This document shows, in pieces, positions 20,837 through 29,549 of a DNA stretch of 33,947 nt. Origin of the DNA: an uncultured Clostridia bacterium. Lineage in GTDB: Bacteria > Bacillota > Clostridia > UBA1381. The position numbers and the translations under genes are program-made. The stretch lies in contig CAKSJF010000018.1 of assembly GCA_934462945.1 (NCBI GenBank), forward strand, positions 1 to 33,947, read 5' to 3'. Numbering within the stretch: position 1 is the stretch's first letter; each line of letters begins with the position of its first letter. The notes below the pieces were generated by a model, which saw only the letters and a program-made list of their open reading frames with translations, ran no database searches and was not told the DNA's origin.

Positions 20837-21466
20837 TTACTCAATCACCGAGCAATCTCCAAGAAGTTCCGGCTTATGTTTCATAGAATCCGCATCGGTC
20901 AGCGTCCGGATGACACGGCAGGGATTTCCGGCGGCAAAGCTATGCGGCGGAATCGAACGGGTCACAACACTGCCTGCACCGATCACGCAGCCCTCGCCGA
21001 TTGTCACACCCGGCAGAATCGTCACATTCGCACAAATCCAGCAGCCGTTTCCTATCCGTACCGGCTTTGTGTAGCAGAGTCTGCGTCCAACTCCGTCCGG
21101 ACACCGGAGCGCGCGCCGCTCCTCGGATAGCATTGGATGAATCGGCGTTGTGATGGTGACGTTCGGTCCGAAATCGCAGTTTTCCCCAATCACGACCTCC
21201 CCGTCATCCTGGCAGGTAAAATTGAAATTCACAAAGGTATTCTTTCCGACCTTGGTGTGCTTGCCGTAATGAAAGGTGATCGGTCCCTGAAATACCACAT
21301 TTTCATTTAATTCTCCGAGAATCTGGCGCAAAATCTCTTTCCGTGCCTCCGGCTGATCCTCCGTCAGGGCATTGTAACGCTGATTCAGCATGTGCGTTCT
21401 TTTCTTTGTTTCCACTCTCCATTGCTCCGAGGGAAAAAACATCTTCCCGTTTCCGTCCTCTAACAT
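20837..21466 (-). CDS. Sugar O-acetyltransferase (maltose/galactoside type)
   Basis: A 209-residue left-handed beta-helix acetyltransferase of the LacA/Maa/NodL group that transfers acetyl from acetyl-CoA to a sugar hydroxyl. The N-terminal Mac domain (about 1-60) contains MFFPSEQWRVETKKRTHMLNQRYNAL. The hexapeptide repeat domain follows, with FNFTCQDDGEVVIGENCDFGPNVTITTPIHP holding the probable catalytic His, and ends in IGAGSVVTRSIPPHSFAAGNPCRVIR, the CoA-binding turn. I start it at ATG 21466, seven bases after GAGGAG; upstream in-frame ATGs lie too close to or before that site. It is monocistronic. The sugar is not predictable. Confidence 0.9.
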   Translation of the reverse strand: MLEDGNGKMFFPSEQWRVETKKRTHMLNQRYNALTEDQPEARKEILRQILGELNENVVFQGPITFHYGKHTKVGKNTFVNFNFTCQDDGEVVIGENCDFGPNVTITTPIHPMLSEERRALRCPDGVGRRLCYTKPVRIGNGCWICANVTILPGVTIGEGCVIGAGSVVTRSIPPHSFAAGNPCRVIRTLTDADSMKHKPELLGDCSVIE

Positions 21467-21597
21467 GTACATTCTCCTCACTATCAATTGATATCTCAAT
21501 CATATCACAAATTGCAGATTTATGCAAGGATTTTCTTTCACACATTCCAAACAATCTGCATATGATAATAACAAACCAGAAAGATTGGAGCTTCAGT

Positions 21598-21759
21598 ATG
21601 GGATTTATAAAATGTTTATGCTGCAAGACGGTGGGATTGGCTGCGCTGACCTTTTGTTTAGGGATGGCGGCAGGGTTATTATTTCCCATTTACATCGTTG
21701 CGGTATTAGAGGCTATTATGATTTTAGGGATGGGCTATTTATGCCTGTTCCGTTGGTGA
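21598..21759 (+). CDS. Small two-helix membrane protein upstream of spoVM
   Basis: A 53-residue protein. An N-terminal CLCC cysteine cluster (residues 6-9) is followed by two hydrophobic segments, about 12-33 and 34-50, so it should sit in the membrane as a hairpin. GGAG lies 7 bases before the ATG. The stop is 19 bases before spoVM, so the two are probably co-transcribed; that makes an accessory role in sporulation possible but unproven. A weak sigma-E-like match lies upstream (TCATATC at 21500-21506, 14 bases, TATGCAAG at 21521-21528). I do not know the family name. Confidence 0.6.
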   Translation: MGFIKCLCCKTVGLAALTFCLGMAAGLLFPIYIVAVLEAIMILGMGYLCLFRW

Positions 21760-21778
21760 GAAAGGACGGGGTTTTTGA

Positions 21779-21850
21779 ATGAGAGTTGTTGTAATGAAAA
21801 TGCCAAAGGGATTATCTAAAATTTTGCGTGCTGTGTTAAAAATGAATTAA
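21779..21850 (+). CDS. spoVM: Stage V sporulation protein M
   Basis: A 23-residue amphipathic peptide, MRVVVMKMPKGLSKILRAVL plus KMN. It aligns without gaps to B. subtilis SpoVM (26 residues), keeping K7, P9, K10, L12, I15, R17, A18 and L20. SpoVM recognises the positively curved forespore outer membrane and anchors SpoIVA for spore-coat assembly. P9 is the residue known to make the helix lie deep in the membrane. The ribosome site is probably AAAGGA at 21761-21766, with rather long spacing of 12 bases. The gene ends two bases before a terminator. Its presence points to an endospore-forming organism. Confidence 0.85.
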   Translation: MRVVVMKMPKGLSKILRAVLKMN

Positions 21851-21852
21851 CC

Positions 21853-21881
21853 AAAAAGGAGATCGCGCAGATCTCCTTTTT
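21853..21881. terminator. Bidirectional terminator after spoVM
   Basis: A 12-bp perfect stem, AAAAAGGAGATC (21853-21864) with GATCTCCTTTTT (21870-21881), and a GCGCA loop. It serves spoVM (+) and the convergent glycoside hydrolase gene (-), whose stop is 4 bases away. Confidence 0.9.
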
Positions 21882-21885
21882 CGTG

Positions 21886-23967
21886 TTAAAGATTGATTCC
21901 ATCCGGAATTTTGGTATTTGGTTTTTCTCCCTCTTTCATATCAATCTCAATATTTCCAAACGGAGTCGGAATTTTGATTCTTGCATATTTTAGTCCAAAA
22001 AGCTTGGGAGAAAGCTGGATTTCCCGGAATCCCGGCTGGATGATTTTCAGACCGGACAAGCGCACCGGCAACTGATAGGTCGGTGTTCCGCCCCAGACAT
22101 GGCTGTAGTCAAAGCCGTAGCCGCCGGTAAAGTCGTACCAACCCTCTTTTAAGCCTTTCGGATAATCTAACATGCAGTTCCACCGCCGGATCTGATCCAG
22201 TCCGTATTTTTCAAACAATCCGCATTCTGCAATCGCGTCCAGAACAAAATGCATAAAATACGGCTGCGGCTTGATGAGCGTATCATCTTTGAGCGTCCGT
22301 TCCATAATCTCCGCTGCCATATCCTCCGGACACAAACCGTAAAGCACGGCAAGCGAATTGGTATGCCAGCTGTAATACCGCGCGGAAACATTTTGCGGCA
22401 GCCAGTCATTCGGAGTATAGGTATCATTTAATCCGTCAAAATAAAGTCCCTTTTCTTCATCATATAACGTCTGATGAAAGGCAGTTTGAAAAGCAGCCGC
22501 CCGTTTTTGGTATAAATCTGCATGAGAATCATCCGAAAGCCACCGCTCTATTTTTTCTGCCAATCGCAGCCCTTGGTAATAAAACGCAGACAACACACCC
22601 TGTCCGAGCGCCTTGGGGGGATGATGCATGTTATTGCCGTCCACCATCAGCCAGTCAACAAACATGTAGTCCGGCGGATTGTCAATGATGCCGCTTTTTC
22701 CGACATAGCCGGAAAACCGCTCCAAAAGCTTTTCCATAGTTGGCTTTGCATACTCAATCATCGTCCGATCGCCGCTATATAAATAGTAATCATACAGCAT
22801 CTGAATCCAAAGCATACTGTAGGTGGTGTGGAACATTTTATAATCATGATACGCAAGATAGTCTGCCATCCGGACAAGGTCAAACCGGGTTAATTCCGGA
22901 TTGCCGTAGGTCATGTAATTCATCAGACTGGCAATCATATAGTCGCCGGTGCAGCCTAAATTTTCCTGGTGCATCGGACTGTCCAGTTCCAGCGTCTGTT
23001 TACAGATTTTCAAGGTATGCTTTCCAAGCTCGTAAATCTCGTTTAATGCTTGCTCCGAACAGGAAAAACTGCCGTTTTCCGGGCACGGATAATGTGTAAA
23101 AAGAAACGCGACATCCTCCACCGTGACCGGATCGTCACAAAAGCGGATCAACTCAAGTTGAAACATTCCGCAGCTGACCATCCGTAGGCCACGGAAATCC
23201 ACCGACCCCTTACCGTATAAAATTTCAGAGGACGTTCCGACCGGCTCTTTTTCGTATCCCTTTATCACAATCATGTATTCCGCATGCTCCGGTGCATTTA
23301 CCCGGAAATGATAGTAGCCGGCATAGACCTTGTCTAATTCAAAGACACGGCAGTTTCCGTCCTGTTCCTCCCGGCATGGAATGATTTTTTCCTCCACTAA
23401 ATTTTCAATCGGAGAGGGACGCATGTTTCTTTCACTCGGAATCATGACAGAGCTTCCCCACCGGTCGGATAAAACCGTCATATCCATTTTATTGACCGCA
23501 ATTCGCTGACGGTTCAGACGGGATTCCCATGTTTCGTCCGCAGACAGGATTTCCTTTGTTCCGTCCTCAAACAAAACCTCCGCCTCGAACATAAAGCCGC
23601 CGTGCCCCCACGAGGTTTCACTCTGCACCGTCGGAATCATCGGAACAAGCGCGTAAAACTCTGCCGTCTGCATATCCGCTTTAATCTCATAGGAATTATA
23701 ATAGCAGTAGGGCATTGTGCCGTCATATCCGTAGTCACCGCCGTGGCAAACAGGTCCCTGCCCCACATAGTCTCCGTTTAAGTACAAAAGATACTTTGCG
23801 TCTGCTGATATGTTGATCTGCATTTTCACAGCTTTTTTGGAAAACTGATAGGTTTTCCGGAACTCTGCACAGCAATAGCGTATGTTTTGTTCCTTTGAAA
23901 ATAAAGTGCAAAATGTTTTTTGTTCCATTGGATATTGTTTCTGATCTATCCATATCCATTGTTTCAT
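21886..23967 (-). CDS. GH78-like alpha-L-rhamnosidase-family protein
   Basis: A 693-residue protein with the layout of the GH78 family: an N-terminal carbohydrate-binding-like beta domain (about 25-170, with ADAKYLLYLNGDYVGQGP), a second beta domain, an alpha/alpha toroid catalytic domain (about 300-620) and a C-terminal beta domain (about 625-680). The catalytic signature, normally DCPxRERxGWTGD, reads DSPMHQENLGCTGD at 329-342. D329, E335 and D342 are kept, but the two arginines and the tryptophan are changed, so substrate or activity may differ. There is no signal peptide, so it acts inside the cell. AGGAG lies 8 bases before the ATG, 18 bases after the gene at 23986, which is its operon partner. 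Confidence 0.8.
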   Translation of the reverse strand: MKQWIWIDQKQYPMEQKTFCTLFSKEQNIRYCCAEFRKTYQFSKKAVKMQINISADAKYLLYLNGDYVGQGPVCHGGDYGYDGTMPYCYYNSYEIKADMQTAEFYALVPMIPTVQSETSWGHGGFMFEAEVLFEDGTKEILSADETWESRLNRQRIAVNKMDMTVLSDRWGSSVMIPSERNMRPSPIENLVEEKIIPCREEQDGNCRVFELDKVYAGYYHFRVNAPEHAEYMIVIKGYEKEPVGTSSEILYGKGSVDFRGLRMVSCGMFQLELIRFCDDPVTVEDVAFLFTHYPCPENGSFSCSEQALNEIYELGKHTLKICKQTLELDSPMHQENLGCTGDYMIASLMNYMTYGNPELTRFDLVRMADYLAYHDYKMFHTTYSMLWIQMLYDYYLYSGDRTMIEYAKPTMEKLLERFSGYVGKSGIIDNPPDYMFVDWLMVDGNNMHHPPKALGQGVLSAFYYQGLRLAEKIERWLSDDSHADLYQKRAAAFQTAFHQTLYDEEKGLYFDGLNDTYTPNDWLPQNVSARYYSWHTNSLAVLYGLCPEDMAAEIMERTLKDDTLIKPQPYFMHFVLDAIAECGLFEKYGLDQIRRWNCMLDYPKGLKEGWYDFTGGYGFDYSHVWGGTPTYQLPVRLSGLKIIQPGFREIQLSPKLFGLKYARIKIPTPFGNIEIDMKEGEKPNTKIPDGINL

Positions 23968-23985
23968 AATCTATGCTCCTAAAAA

Positions 23986-25899
23986 TTATTTCACGATAAA
24001 CCCTGCAAAGCTATAGGGGGGCATGTCAGACAGGATCACCTTGTCCTGTTCGAGTCTGCCGCTGCAATTGATAAATTCAATTTCTGTGTATTCCCCGTCC
24101 AGCTCCACCACCGGCTCGAAAATCTCGTCGGCAAACATATTCCAAAGTCCGACCGCCATGGACGAACCGTCCTTTTTCGACATGATATATAAGTCCGGGT
24201 TTCCGGCAGAATAAGCCGGCAGTTTTTCTCCTCCAAAATGGTCAATTGCAAGCTTTAGCTGTTTTGAGCGCAGATAGCTGCTATAAACATGTCTGCCAAA
24301 CAGACTGTTTTTCAGATTGCCGCGGTTTGCATAAGCAGAAAAACCAAACACCAAAAACTGCTGTCCGTCTGCATTTTTATAGTAATACGAACCGATTGTT
24401 CTTTTTACCTCAATAACTTCCTTTTCAAACGCAATCAGATGAGACTGAATCTGTGCATCCTCCTTGACAGTGATATCATATGCATCAATATCCCCTGCAT
24501 AATTATTGTCAAACAGATCAAAGTATTCCCGATTGACCCGGTATTGCTCACCAACCGACACAAGACCCGTGTCAATTCCCTGCTCCTCTAAAATTTCAGC
24601 CGCGCGAAGATCGATGATCAAACCTTTTTTCATCGCCTCCGGAGAAACCATTTTCACATTTTCTGCAAAGGCAATTCCGCATACACCCTCGCCGTCCCAA
24701 ATTGTTGGAATGCTGTTTTCTGAAATCATTTTCGCAGCAAGCGGGAAGAAAAATTCAAAGATTTCTCCGCCGTTTCCCTCAAAATTCTGAGGAATCACCA
24801 TATCGTTGAATTTTTCCATTCTCTCATAAACCCGGACACCGCATGCCGTTTTATTCTGAAAATGCTTTTCGATCTCCTGATATAGCGGACGGTTTTTCTC
24901 ATGCCGCAGGATGTAGCCATCCTCTGTTCCCGGCTTTGAGGTGTAGTCAATGGCATATTTTAAAATTCCCTTTAAATCACCCGAAGCACGCAGAGCAGTA
25001 TCAAAAAGCTCTACAAAGCTTGCCGGGCATGCCGTTCTCGGTCGTGGGAACGGATCGCCCTCGGACATCGTTTCAATCTCACCGCTCCAGCTTTGCTCCA
25101 TTCGCTCTGCCTCAACAACACTTTGCAGGGTATTTCCCCACGATTTAAACGGCACCCAATACGGTGCACCGGTCAGCCGCATAAACGGCTCTGTATTTCC
25201 GGCAAACACCTTTGCAAGCGTTGCAAAATCAATTCCGTCAAAATCCCAGTTTGGCATGCAGGCACAAGCGCCCATCCGGATGTTCGGATTGACAGCATCC
25301 ACAGCCTTTCGCATATCCTTGGCAAACAGCTCTAAATAATATCCCTTGGATTTCTGCCATGCCGTCCGGTATTTGCTCTCTCCGCCCCAAAGAACCTTTT
25401 TTCGCAGTTCCTCGCGGCTGATATCCTCGCCCAAAAGCTCACAGGTGTATTTCATATGATTTTCGCATGCACAGCCAAACCCAAAATCGTGGAAACCGTA
25501 GGTCATGTCGTCATCATACATAATCAGATCAACACCGCAGGAGGCAATCTCTGCCGCATACTCGCCTGCAAATTTCCGAAACGCGTCATCCGATGGGCAG
25601 AGGATTCCGTTCTGATCGGAAACAACCCCGTCAATACCGGTCATATGGATATAGTCGCTTTTTCCTAAAATGATAAATGCCCAGACCCACGCGCCGACCT
25701 CAAGGCCGTGTGCATGAAAAAATTCGCAGTTTTCCTTTAACGCTTTCATTTCTTTCTTGCGTCCCTCCGGATCGGTGTGATACTTTCCAAGCGCTAAAAA
25801 TACCCTTTTTGCGTCCAGCCGCTTAAGACTCTCCAGAATGTTTTCAAGTCCCATCTCCTGTGCAGTCATGTTGATAATTGGTACAGATACCTTGTACAT
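23986..25899 (-). CDS. Putative TIM-barrel glycoside-hydrolase-like protein
   Basis: A 637-residue protein not assigned to a numbered family. The first 330 or so residues look like a beta/alpha barrel, with regularly spaced strand ends: RVFLALGKYH, HGLEVGAWVWAFI, GVDLIMYDDDMTYGF, NPNIRMGACACMPNWDFDG and SGEIETMSEGDPFPRPR. The DDD and E residues at the strand ends could be catalytic acids. The rest contains a Rossmann-like segment (about 390-470) and a C-terminal beta domain ending in PPYSFAGFIVK, as in large glycosidases. No signal peptide is seen after choosing ATG 25899 (GGAGTG upstream). Being paired with the GH78-like gene, it probably works on the same plant or host glycan. The activity is unknown. 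Confidence 0.6.
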   Translation of the reverse strand: MYKVSVPIINMTAQEMGLENILESLKRLDAKRVFLALGKYHTDPEGRKKEMKALKENCEFFHAHGLEVGAWVWAFIILGKSDYIHMTGIDGVVSDQNGILCPSDDAFRKFAGEYAAEIASCGVDLIMYDDDMTYGFHDFGFGCACENHMKYTCELLGEDISREELRKKVLWGGESKYRTAWQKSKGYYLELFAKDMRKAVDAVNPNIRMGACACMPNWDFDGIDFATLAKVFAGNTEPFMRLTGAPYWVPFKSWGNTLQSVVEAERMEQSWSGEIETMSEGDPFPRPRTACPASFVELFDTALRASGDLKGILKYAIDYTSKPGTEDGYILRHEKNRPLYQEIEKHFQNKTACGVRVYERMEKFNDMVIPQNFEGNGGEIFEFFFPLAAKMISENSIPTIWDGEGVCGIAFAENVKMVSPEAMKKGLIIDLRAAEILEEQGIDTGLVSVGEQYRVNREYFDLFDNNYAGDIDAYDITVKEDAQIQSHLIAFEKEVIEVKRTIGSYYYKNADGQQFLVFGFSAYANRGNLKNSLFGRHVYSSYLRSKQLKLAIDHFGGEKLPAYSAGNPDLYIMSKKDGSSMAVGLWNMFADEIFEPVVELDGEYTEIEFINCSGRLEQDKVILSDMPPYSFAGFIVK

Positions 25900-26009
25900 T
25901 TTCTTCACTCCTATAAAACATTGATTGATAACCCTATTATACATGCTATGATCAGAAAAAAATAGTCACTATCTTCCCGATTTTATATAAAATCTTCCCG
26001 AAGCAAAAA

Positions 26010-26062
26010 AGAGGGTGTAAAAAAGAGCACAGAACGCTCTGTGCCTTTTTTAACATCCCTCT
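26010..26062. terminator. Hairpin terminator after ispG, copy A of a repeated element
   Basis: The core stem is GCACAGA (26027-26033) with TCTGTGC (26038-26044), flanked by A6/T6 tracts and an outer GAGGG...TGT / ACA...CCCTC pairing. It ends the ispG operon on the minus strand. A closely similar hairpin is at 31121-31170. Confidence 0.8.
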
Positions 26063-27101
26063 ACAATTGATCAATCTCCTGCATCAATACCTCTACCGCG
26101 TCTGATTCAGGAATCTTTGTTTTAATAATTTCACCATGCCGGAAAAGAATGCATTCTCCCTTTCCGCCGGCAATGCCGATATCTGCCTCCCGAGCCTCAC
26201 CGGGACCGTTGACGGCACATCCCATCACAGCCACCTTAATTGGCTTTTCAATCTGGCTGATCCGCTTTTCCACCTCATTCGCAATTTGAATCAAATTGAT
26301 CTGTGTTCTGCCGCAGGTGGGGCAGGAAATTAATTCGGCACCGGATTTCCGAAGTTTTAAAAGTTTCAGAATCTTCTTTGCCGCATAAACCTCCTCAACC
26401 GGATCTGCCGTTAAAGAGACACGGATGGTATCGCCGATTCCCTCCGAAAGGAGCGCGCCGATTCCGATTGCAGATTTTAACACACCCTCTGCCATCGTTC
26501 CTGCCTCAGTCACACCGACATGCAGCGGAATATCTGACTGTGCATGAAATTTCCGGTATGCCGCAAGCATGGTCGGCAGATCGGACACCTTCATCGACAC
26601 CACAATATCAGAAAAATTCAGCTCGTCCAGAATTGCAATATGCCGGAATGCACTCTCCACCAATGCGTCCGCCGTTGGTTTTTTGTATTTTTGTAATAAA
26701 TCCTTTTCCAAAGAACCGCCGTTCACACCAATCCGGATGGGAATATTCCGTGCCTTTGCCATTTCAACAATTTCCCGGACGCGGTCACGGCTGCCGACAT
26801 TGCCCGGATTAATCCGCACCTTATCGACTCCGTTTTCCATGCACAAAAGCGCCAGCCGGTAATCAAAATGAATATCGGCAACCAACGGAATATGGATTCC
26901 CTCTTTGATTTTTTTCACCGCCATTGCCGCCTCGGTGTCCGGCACGGCAACGCGGATGATTTCGCATCCTGCCTGCTCCAAGCGCAGAATCTGTTCAATT
27001 GTTTTTTCTGCATTCCGGGTATCGGTATTGGTCATAGACTGAATCGAAATCTCCGCACCGCCGCCCACCGGAACGTCTCCTACAAACACTTTCCTTGTCA
27101 T
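26061..27101 (-). CDS. ispG: (E)-4-hydroxy-3-methylbut-2-enyl-diphosphate synthase
   Basis: A 346-residue [4Fe-4S] enzyme of the MEP isoprenoid pathway (also gcpE) that converts MEcPP to HMBPP. The N-terminal TIM barrel starts TRKVFVGDVPVGG and has IQSMTNTDT, DIHFDYRLAL and RINPGN. The cluster domain has C260 and C263 (CPTCGRT) and C295 (MGCAVNGPGEA), with E302 as the fourth ligand. This is the short bacterial form without the plant insert. It is the last gene of the uppS-cdsA-dxr-rseP-ispG run and is separated from rseP by 110 bases that contain one arm of the palindromic repeat. Confidence 0.96.
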   Translation of the reverse strand: MTRKVFVGDVPVGGGAEISIQSMTNTDTRNAEKTIEQILRLEQAGCEIIRVAVPDTEAAMAVKKIKEGIHIPLVADIHFDYRLALLCMENGVDKVRINPGNVGSRDRVREIVEMAKARNIPIRIGVNGGSLEKDLLQKYKKPTADALVESAFRHIAILDELNFSDIVVSMKVSDLPTMLAAYRKFHAQSDIPLHVGVTEAGTMAEGVLKSAIGIGALLSEGIGDTIRVSLTADPVEEVYAAKKILKLLKLRKSGAELISCPTCGRTQINLIQIANEVEKRISQIEKPIKVAVMGCAVNGPGEAREADIGIAGGKGECILFRHGEIIKTKIPESDAVEVLMQEIDQL

Positions 27102-27147
27102 TTGAATCCCCTGTCTTCTTTCTAAAATGATATATCTTGTTTTAATT

Positions 27148-27172
27148 CGGGCGGATAATATCCGCCCCTACG
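27148..27172. repeat. Single arm of the GC-rich palindromic repeat
   Basis: 25 bases identical to the reverse complement of 111-135, lying in the gap between rseP and ispG and thus within the operon transcript. It contains an internal palindrome that can fold into a short hairpin. Confidence 0.8.
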
Positions 27173-27211
27173 ATTTGCAGGTAATAGCTGTCTCTGCATT
27201 TTTTCAAGTAT

Positions 27212-28372
27212 CTATCCTATCAGCTTGAAAATATCGTTAAAAAACACCACCACGGCAAAGCCTAAGAGCAGCATTAAGCCAATCATATGCACAATACCCT
27301 CTTTTTCTGCCGGAACAGGCTTTTTGCGGATCAGTTCAATCAGCATAAAGAATATTCTGCCGCCATCCAGCGCCGGGAGCGGCAGCAGATTGAATACACC
27401 TAAATTAATGGTCAGCATGCCGATTAAAAACAGAACATTCAAAGTTCCATAATCCGACTTGACCGCGGTATCAACCGCACTTACCACACCAACCGGACCG
27501 GAAAGCTGATCAATGCCGGAATTTCCGCGCACCAAATCCCAAAGCGCCTGATACACCATTTTTACAACATAGCCGGTATAATACCATGCCTGGGAAACGG
27601 TGTTTTTCACACCAAGCGGCTCTTGCTTTGCAGTAAACCCTAAAATATACCGTTCGGAAGTTTGTTCTTTTCCGATATAGTCCGCGGCATGCGCTCTCAT
27701 TTCTTCGGAATAGGACAAGAAGCTTTTCTTTTCCGTTCCGTTGATCTCATCTGTAATCCAGACGCCGTCCTCCTGGTACTGCTGCTTTGTTTTTTGCAAA
27801 GACGGCTTGATGGTGAAATCCAGCGTTTCAGATCCGCGCCGGACGGTCACCTCCACCTCCTGTTCCGCACTGCTAAGCGCGGCAGAAATATCCTGAAAAT
27901 ATGCAATTTTCTGTCCGTTTACCCGGATAATCCGATCTCCCTCCTGGATGCCGCTTTCCGAAATATAAGCGCGTTCATCAATTGCTCCGACAATCGGCAC
28001 AGCAATTGTTTTTGACGGTGACTGCATTGGTACAACCAACAAAAACACCAAAAAACCTAAAATTAGATTGAATGTTGCCCCTGCCGCTGCAACTGCAAAG
28101 CGTTTCCACAATTTCTGGTTGCAGAATGCACGCGGATCGTCGTTGGCTTCATCCTCGCCGTCCAGCTTGCAATAGCCGCCCACCGGAAACGCACGCAGGG
28201 AATAAAGTGTTTCACCCTTTTGCTTTTTCCAGAGCGCCGGTCCCATGCCGACTGCAAATTCCAACACCTTCACTCCCACCAGCTTGGAAACAATAAAGTG
28301 TCCAAACTCGTGCAGTGTGATCATAAATAAAAAAATGACTATGGTAAGAATCCCAGCGATCAACGTCATCAA
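27212..28372 (-). CDS. rseP: Site-2 intramembrane zinc metalloprotease RseP
   Basis: A 386-residue M50 protease that cleaves membrane-embedded anti-sigma factors or similar substrates. HEFGH (21-25) in the first membrane helix provides two zinc ligands, and NLLPLPALDGGR (about 330-341) gives the third in the last helix pair. A PDZ domain lies between (about 125-205; SGIQEGDRIIRVNGQKI). The four membrane segments match RseP/RasP. It sits 3 bases after dxr. The position between dxr and ispG is the usual Firmicutes order. Confidence 0.95.
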   Translation of the reverse strand: MMTLIAGILTIVIFLFMITLHEFGHFIVSKLVGVKVLEFAVGMGPALWKKQKGETLYSLRAFPVGGYCKLDGEDEANDDPRAFCNQKLWKRFAVAAAGATFNLILGFLVFLLVVPMQSPSKTIAVPIVGAIDERAYISESGIQEGDRIIRVNGQKIAYFQDISAALSSAEQEVEVTVRRGSETLDFTIKPSLQKTKQQYQEDGVWITDEINGTEKKSFLSYSEEMRAHAADYIGKEQTSERYILGFTAKQEPLGVKNTVSQAWYYTGYVVKMVYQALWDLVRGNSGIDQLSGPVGVVSAVDTAVKSDYGTLNVLFLIGMLTINLGVFNLLPLPALDGGRIFFMLIELIRKKPVPAEKEGIVHMIGLMLLLGFAVVVFFNDIFKLIG

Positions 28373-28375
28373 CTC

Positions 28376-29530
28376 CTAAAATTTTGCATAAATCTCCTGC
28401 TTTACTGCCCTGTCTGTTTCTAATATCTGTGAAAGCTCCGGATTTTCAATCTGCTTTGCCGATTCCATCGCCTTTTGAATCACTTCAGATATTTCTAAAT
28501 AGCGGATTTTTCTCTTTAAAAACAAATCCACTGCCGCCTCGTCTGCCGCATTAAATACGCAGGGTAGGATTCCGCCCTGTTTTCCGGCTTTTTGAGCTAA
28601 TCGGAGCGCAAAAAATGTATCTGTGTCCGGTTCCTGAAATGTCAGCTCCGAATACTTTTTAAAATCCAACTCGTTTCCGCTCATCGGCAAGCGATTCGGA
28701 TAGGTCAGAGCATACTGAATCGGCAGGCGCATATCCGGTGCGCCCAGCTGTGCAATTACCGCATTGTCCTGATATTCCACCATGGAATGCACCACGCTCT
28801 GGCGGTGTACCAATACCTCAATCTGATCCATATCCACCCCAAAAAGCCATTTTGCCTCAATCGTTTCCAAACCCTTATTCACTAAAGTGGAGGAATCAAT
28901 TGTGACTTTCGCGCCCATATTCCAGTTGGGATGCTTTAACGCCTGTTCCGGTGTGATATGCTCTAAATCCTCTTTTTTCTTGCCGAAAAACGGTCCGCCG
29001 GAGGCTGTCAGAAGAATTTTTTTAATTTCTCCGTGACTTCTGCATCCCTCTAAGGACTGGAAAATTGCAGAATGCTCGCTATCCACCGGCAAAAGAGATA
29101 CCCCGTATTCCTTTGCAAGTTTTGTGACAAGGTGTCCGCCGGTGACCAGGGTTTCTTTATTGGCAAGCGCAATATTCTTTTTCTCCCGGATTGCTGCAAG
29201 GGTCGGCTCTAAGCCGGAAATACCCACCACAGCCGTTACCACGGTTTGTGCCTCGGGCGCGGTTGCAGTTTCAATCAGTCCGTCCTTTCCGGAAACCACC
29301 CGAACCGGCAGGTCGGAAAGACGTACCCTTAAATCCTCTGCCGCCTGTTCTGAAACGGCGCAGACAAGCTTTGGACGAAATTCTCTTGCCTGTTCCTCCA
29401 AAAGCTTGATATTGGAATAAGCAGAAATCGCCTCCACCCGGATGCCGGGATAGGCACGCGCAATTTCTAAGGTTTGCGTGCCGATTGATCCGGTTGATCC
29501 GATTATAGATATTTTATGCTCAAAGTTCAT
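28376..29530 (-). CDS. dxr: 1-deoxy-D-xylulose-5-phosphate reductoisomerase
   Basis: A 384-residue NADPH-dependent enzyme that makes MEP, the first committed step of the isoprenoid pathway. The NADPH loop is GSTGSIG (11-17); ALANKETLV (121-129) and the metal site PVDSEHSAIF (D150, E152) follow, then TASGGPF (the substrate-loop serine) and HPNWNMG (200-206), the mobile flap with its tryptophan. The length is normal. The start lies 19 bases after cdsA in the operon. Confidence 0.97.
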   Translation of the reverse strand: MNFEHKISIIGSTGSIGTQTLEIARAYPGIRVEAISAYSNIKLLEEQAREFRPKLVCAVSEQAAEDLRVRLSDLPVRVVSGKDGLIETATAPEAQTVVTAVVGISGLEPTLAAIREKKNIALANKETLVTGGHLVTKLAKEYGVSLLPVDSEHSAIFQSLEGCRSHGEIKKILLTASGGPFFGKKKEDLEHITPEQALKHPNWNMGAKVTIDSSTLVNKGLETIEAKWLFGVDMDQIEVLVHRQSVVHSMVEYQDNAVIAQLGAPDMRLPIQYALTYPNRLPMSGNELDFKKYSELTFQEPDTDTFFALRLAQKAGKQGGILPCVFNAADEAAVDLFLKRKIRYLEISEVIQKAMESAKQIENPELSQILETDRAVKQEIYAKF

Positions 29531-29549
29531 TTTTATAACGCGATCCTTT

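Noticed and set aside
20299..20886. Long frame across the tRNA-Leu region.
   Set aside because: It runs through the promoter, tRNA and terminator and has no protein-like composition.
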